Source: Cellvibrionaceae bacterium
GTDB lineage: Bacteria; Pseudomonadota; Gammaproteobacteria; Pseudomonadales; Cellvibrionaceae
DNA: 47,426 nt
NCBI GenBank assembly: GCA_021151525.1
Contig: JAGKXD010000020.1
Location: forward strand, 1 to 47,426
Direction of reading: 5' to 3'
Shown here piece after piece: positions 43,571-47,426 of this stretch. Each line of letters begins with the position of its first letter. Position 1 is the first letter of the stretch. The notes below the pieces were generated by a model. The model did not search any database and was not told the DNA's origin. It saw only the letters and a program-made list of their open reading frames with translations. A program made the translations under genes and the position numbers.

Positions 43571-46141
43571 TTAAAACTTCTCAGCACCAAGCGGCTTAAA
43601 GATTAAAATCAATTTTGGCAGTAAGGTCAGCGTACCAATAATTGCTGTAAACATTGCAAAAGATGTTAAAACCCCGAAATAAATAGATGGTATGAATTGC
43701 GAAAGTGCCAATATAGAAAAGCCAATCACAATGGTTGCCGAGGAGTAAAACATAGCGCGACCTATGGAGGCATGAGAGCGATGCATAGATTCAACGTAGC
43801 TTCCACATTGAGCAAATTCTTCTTTAAAACGGTAAATATATTGAATAGATTGATCCACACCAACACCCACGACGATTGCGGCAATCGTCGTGGTCATCAT
43901 ATCCAAAGGAATTCCCGTTAAGCCCATTCCGCCCAGTACAATGCCTGCAGCCAAAATATTCGGGAAGATTGCAATTAAAGCGATACTAAATGAACGGAAC
44001 AGCGCCAGCATCATCAACACAATCGAAATAAATACTACAAAGATGGTTTTAATTTGCGATTCAAACAAACTCGCCAACATATTGTTATAGAGAGTAAGCA
44101 TGCCGGTAAAGTGAACTTGATCTGGTTGTAGCTTCACATCATTAATAGCGTGTTGCTTAATGCGCTCTACCAATTCTGCGCGACGCAAATTAGGTGTGGT
44201 TTCCTTAACACGCAGCGTTATACGGGCCTGTTGTTTTTCATCCGACAAGTAAGGCGCGATTAAAATATCCTGAATATCTTTGGATAATGCACTGCGCATT
44301 ACACCTAACTCAAAATCATTCAATTTTCCGCCGTTGATGTCTTGTGCAACTTGATAGCTAATAGCTAAGGACTGCACTTTGCCAACTTCGGGTAAGCTTT
44401 CTAAATAATCGTGCAACTGTTTAATTTGATCCATGCCGCCAACACTAAACCAATAGCTTTTTATTTTAGGTGTTGTGCTAACCGCTGAAGCTGGATCAGC
44501 AAACGGATCATCAGATTCTTCAGTTGACTTAGTGCTCGTACTTACATCAGCGAACGGATCTTCTTCCTGCGCTGCATTTGCGGCTGGCGTTTCAGTAGAC
44601 TCGGTTGCTTTGGGCGCATCTAAAATAATTTCCAGAGTTGCCGTACCGCCCAATTGTTTATCAATCACCGAAAGACCGCGATAAATTTCACTGTCTGAGT
44701 GGAAGTAATCAATAAAACGGTTTTCAACTTCCAGCTTGCTCAAACCCCAAACAGAAACCAGTGAAAGCAACAAGGTTACAGCAATTACTTTGCCGCCGTG
44801 AAATTCGGCAATACGTGAAAAGGGCAAGGTTAATTTTGCGGATTTATCACCGCGATCTTTCGGTTCACCTTTCGGCAATAACATTAAGCCTGCTGGCACA
44901 ATTACAAACGATAAAATAAAAGCGACAGTTAAACCTATGGTCATCATCCAGCCAAAATCGATTACTGGACGAATACCACTCATTACCAACGACATAAAGG
45001 CAACAATTGTTGTTAATGCAGAAAAAAGGCAAGGTTCAACCATGGCTTTTGCCGTTGCCATTACCAAATGTGCCTGCGACCAATCTGCATGCTGCGCATG
45101 AATTTCACGATAACGCACTACCACATAAATAGTAAACGCGAACGCCATAATTAATAAAAGTGCAACGAAGTTGGAAGATATAACGGTTAAACGCCAGTCG
45201 ATCCAACTCAACCAGCCAAGCATTAACGCAACAGATGTTAAACAGGTCGCCAAAGGCAAAATAATAAAGCGCCATTGGCGGAAAATAAGCGCGAGCACAA
45301 AAATAATAAAAGCAACCAGCACTGCACCGAACACAACCAAATCGCTTTTAATATAGGTGAGCATGTCGGAGGTGATCATGGTTACACCACCTAAAAATAT
45401 TTCCGCATTAGCGCGATATTTTTCTGCGATATGACGAACTATTTCTACTCGCGCCCCATCTGTTGCCGCAGCTGCAGTACGGTATTTCAAGTATTCATCA
45501 CTCACCAAATCTAATTCTTTTTTCTCTTCCGCACTTAAACCTTCTGAATCGCGTTTTGCACGCAAAGCATCGCGCTTGCGCACCAATTCAATAGCGTGAT
45601 TATTTACATCAAGATTCATTAAGAGCGCAGTTGTTTTACCGTCGGGGCTCAACAACATGTTGCGATAAATAGGGCTAGTCAAAAATTCCTTTTTAGCCTG
45701 TTCACGATCAACACCAGGAGTCACAAGCGTGCGGGTAGATTCTTTCTGCTCAGTCAAAGAGCGCATAGGGCTGTAAATGAGCGGCACATCAATCATGGAG
45801 TTTACGCTTTGAACGCCTTCTACTTTGGCAAGATCATCACGTAATTTTTTGAGCGTATTAATAGATTCATCGGAGAACATATCCGCTTTAGGAGAATAGG
45901 TGACTACCAAAAAATCACCGCGCTGGTAGCGTTGATTAATTTCGCGAAAGTAGTCGATGGTATTATCGTGTTCAAGCGTCAGCGAATCGGCGGATGCATC
46001 CAATTTAAAATTGGGCAAGCCAAGTATCGCCAGTGTGGTTAAAGCAAATAAAAACGTTAAGACGGCAAAGGGGCGCTTAATAATGGTGGACTCATAAAGC
46101 GATGATATCTTGCTTTGCAACTTATGGAGCTGATTCGACAT
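43571..46141 (-). CDS. RND-superfamily (MMPL/HpnN-like) exporter
   Basis: An 856-aa inner-membrane protein of the RND/MMPL superfamily. TM1 (about 23-45) is followed by a large periplasmic domain with RGDFLVVTYSP, five TMs (about 265-425), a second periplasmic domain containing an acidic Ser/Thr-rich low-complexity stretch (about 515-560), and a second TM cluster (about 700-850) with MTTTIAAIVVGVGVDQSIQYIYRF. That internal symmetry is typical of RND proteins; the small size and sterol-sensing-like character match lipid exporters (HpnN, MmpL-like). It probably moves lipid or hydrophobic molecules using proton motive force. No membrane-fusion partner lies nearby. Confidence 0.9.
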   Translation of the reverse strand: MSNQLHKLQSKISSLYESTIIKRPFAVLTFLFALTTLAILGLPNFKLDASADSLTLEHDNTIDYFREINQRYQRGDFLVVTYSPKADMFSDESINTLKKLRDDLAKVEGVQSVNSMIDVPLIYSPMRSLTEQKESTRTLVTPGVDREQAKKEFLTSPIYRNMLLSPDGKTTALLMNLDVNNHAIELVRKRDALRAKRDSEGLSAEEKKELDLVSDEYLKYRTAAAATDGARVEIVRHIAEKYRANAEIFLGGVTMITSDMLTYIKSDLVVFGAVLVAFIIFVLALIFRQWRFIILPLATCLTSVALMLGWLSWIDWRLTVISSNFVALLLIMAFAFTIYVVVRYREIHAQHADWSQAHLVMATAKAMVEPCLFSALTTIVAFMSLVMSGIRPVIDFGWMMTIGLTVAFILSFVIVPAGLMLLPKGEPKDRGDKSAKLTLPFSRIAEFHGGKVIAVTLLLSLVSVWGLSKLEVENRFIDYFHSDSEIYRGLSVIDKQLGGTATLEIILDAPKATESTETPAANAAQEEDPFADVSTSTKSTEESDDPFADPASAVSTTPKIKSYWFSVGGMDQIKQLHDYLESLPEVGKVQSLAISYQVAQDINGGKLNDFELGVMRSALSKDIQDILIAPYLSDEKQQARITLRVKETTPNLRRAELVERIKQHAINDVKLQPDQVHFTGMLTLYNNMLASLFESQIKTIFVVFISIVLMMLALFRSFSIALIAIFPNILAAGIVLGGMGLTGIPLDMMTTTIAAIVVGVGVDQSIQYIYRFKEEFAQCGSYVESMHRSHASIGRAMFYSSATIVIGFSILALSQFIPSIYFGVLTSFAMFTAIIGTLTLLPKLILIFKPLGAEKF

Positions 46142-46347
46142 GGTGGGAAAAACCTTTCAATTAATCTGAAGATGCACGCTAGGGCCTAGGCAGGAATCAG
46201 ACATCACAGAGCCAACCAAAGCTGGGGGATAGGAAAAACTGGTCGCTATTATGAGGGAGCAGACTTCCGATGAAAATCATTATTCCCGTTACAGGCGTAA
46301 AGGGTGACAATTATCAGACTGCGACCTGAACTGGGCATTAACGCCCT

Positions 46348-46677
46348 CTAGTCTGCACCTTTGGTATGACCATCAATATGGCCTAGAGGTTTATCTGGCC
46401 AGAGCAAATCGCGCACACGCACCTTCAGCTCTTTGGCCTCGGGAAAACCATTGTCGCGTTTGCGCTCCCAAATCAGCTCACCATTAAGCCAAACCTCAAA
46501 AACGCCACCCGTACCCGGCTTAAGGGTTACTTCATGCAAATCACCATCAAACGTGGAGAGTAATTCTTGCGCAAGCCATGCGGAACGGAGCATCCAGCGA
46601 CACTGGTTGCAGTAGTGAATAATTACTTTATTCGTCAAAACCGATGATTCCGGCGACAAGTCATTCGAAATGGTCAT
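46348..46677 (-). CDS. SelW/SelT/SelH (Rdx) family selenoprotein-like protein
   Basis: A 109-aa thioredoxin-like protein. The Rdx motif CNQC (HYCNQCRWMLRSAWLAQELL) has Cys where eukaryotic SelW has selenocysteine; LKPGTGGVFEVWLNGELIWERK is the second family signature. The presumed redox role is not well established in bacteria. I take the ATG at 46677 over a TTG at 46683. It is divergent from the FHA gene across 88 bp. Confidence 0.9.
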   Translation of the reverse strand: MTISNDLSPESSVLTNKVIIHYCNQCRWMLRSAWLAQELLSTFDGDLHEVTLKPGTGGVFEVWLNGELIWERKRDNGFPEAKELKVRVRDLLWPDKPLGHIDGHTKGAD

Positions 46678-46762
46678 AAACAAACCTAATATGAGTTGCT
46701 ACAATCGCGTTATTATAAAACGCAACGCTAATTAAAAAGCCAACTGGGATTAACGGAATTCA

Positions 46763-47426
46763 TCAATGCTTAAACTTCATTTTAAGGACAACCGCCAACC
46801 TGCAGTCTGGGTGACGGAGAAGTTGTACTGCATTGGCTCTGCTTCTGACAATCAACTGGTTATTCAAGACCAAAGCGTCGATGCCTTGCATGCAAAACTT
46901 TTCGTAGAAGACGATAAGTACGTCCTCAAAGACAACAATAGCTCCAGCGGCTGCTTTATTAACGGCCTCATAATCACCCACTTCTTCTTTGCCTTCTTCA
47001 TTCCATTTTTGTGCTTTCATACACACAGGAATAGCAATATGTTCGGCATATTTATGAATAATATTTTTTAAGCGGAAAGCGTCAGCAAACTCTTCTTGGG
47101 TAGGACGTAAATGTAAAACGATAGTTGTGCCACGCTCAGCTTTGTCAATACTTTCGACAGTAAATGCGCCTTCACCTTCAGACTCCCACTTCACAGCGTC
47201 AGAAGCGGCTGCACCTGCACGACGGGTATAGACTTCTACTTTTTGGGCAACAACAAAAGCAGAATAAAAACCAACACCAAATTGACCAATTAATTGCGCA
47301 TCTTTCTTTTGGTCACCTGTTAAATTTTTGACAAACTCTGAAGTGCCAGAACGCGCAATCGTACCTAAATTATCAATCACCTCTTGGCGACTCATGCCAA
47401 TACCGTTATCACGCAAGGTAATAGTT
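46763..47426 (-). pseudogene. htpG: htpG (Hsp90) N-terminal ATPase part, cut at right edge and truncated at a junction
   Basis: The frame enters from the right edge and encodes the Hsp90 ATPase domain: TITLRDNGIGMS (ATP-binding DxxGIG), LGTIARSGTSEF, LIGQFGVGFYSAFVVA, GTTIVLHL, and RLKNIIHKYAEHIAIPV leading toward the middle domain. Homology continues to EVGDYEAVNKA (Ala codon 46952-46954), where other HtpG proteins continue (S)ALWTR. Here the frame instead reads antisense FHA sequence and stops at 46763. The middle and C-terminal domains (client binding, dimerisation), more than half the protein, are absent. Confidence 0.8.
46766..47071 (+). pseudogene. FHA-domain gene, N-terminal fragment truncated at a junction
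   Basis: The first about 68 codons encode the start of a forkhead-associated (phosphothreonine-binding) domain: CIGSASDNQLVIQD (the Gly-Arg/Ser region), SVDALHAKLF (Ser-x-x-His), and DNNSSSGCFINGL (the SSxGxxxNG turn). After Leu68 (about 46969) the frame turns into nonsense because the DNA is the reverse strand of htpG, and it stops at 47071. The rest of the FHA protein is missing. Either a real rearrangement or an assembly chimera has cut it. Confidence 0.7.

Noticed and set aside
44460..44600. Acidic Ser/Thr-rich stretch in the RND exporter as a possible insertion
   Set aside because: It is in frame and fits a flexible periplasmic loop, with no repeats or junction marks.

Overview
The window reads as chromosomal DNA of a polysaccharide-degrading gammaproteobacterium close to Cellvibrio (order Cellvibrionales). 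This is inferred from content, not from a search: secreted carbohydrate-active proteins with serine-rich linkers, a GH30 hydrolase, a CE2-type acetylesterase, a PEP-CTERM protein, a LexA-boxed yebG, and the gammaproteobacterial blocks rplU-rpmA-obgE and leuS-lptE-holA. Almost all of the sequence is coding; I see no tRNA, rRNA, CRISPR array, phage or insertion sequence.

Layout. 1-2253 (-): a leucine-rich-repeat lipoprotein cut by the left edge. 2417-5329 (-): a LuxR-type response regulator followed by a hybrid histidine kinase; an identical 20-bp element stands upstream of both this pair and the LRR gene. 5536-5864 (+): LexA box and yebG. 5917-7773 (+): a run of four hairpins ending in a terminator, then an MFS transporter. 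7780-9656 (-): a three-gene unit (membrane protein, SDR epimerase, DCC-family protein). 9795-13000: a membrane-tethered AraC regulator divergent from a Tat-exported GH30 enzyme. 13090-16176 (-): a secreted di-haem oxidoreductase carrying two discoidin domains. 16725-19256 (-): a VOC protein and a YtrA-type GntR/ABC operon. 19356-19817 (-): a small secreted protein of unknown role. 20009-22994 (+): a GbsR/MarR-like regulator and cytochrome bd oxidase, with an FNR/ANR-like box and an 18-bp-arm palindrome in front.

23190-26307 (+) holds the most interesting locus: a secreted nuclease ending in a dockerin-like tail, followed 10 bp later by a small exported protein with a cohesin-like domain and a PEP-CTERM anchor. 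I propose a two-gene cohesin/dockerin system that holds a nuclease at the cell surface. 26388-34839 is a mainly minus-strand block: a beta-propeller membrane protein, proB, a GT39-like glycosyltransferase, obgE, rpmA and rplU, with a sialate-O-acetylesterase-like gene (+) between proB and the glycosyltransferase. 35023-36395 (-): an acetylxylan-esterase-like hydrolase and an unknown 112-aa protein. 36522-42657 (+): leuS, a REP-like palindrome, lptE, holA, then two adjacent SGNH esterases. 42701-46677 (-): an outer-membrane barrel protein flanked by twin terminators, an RND/MMPL exporter, and a SelW-like protein.

At the right edge an FHA-domain gene (+) runs directly into the N-terminal part of htpG (-) at about 46952-46969, truncating both. 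This is either a real rearrangement or an assembly chimera.
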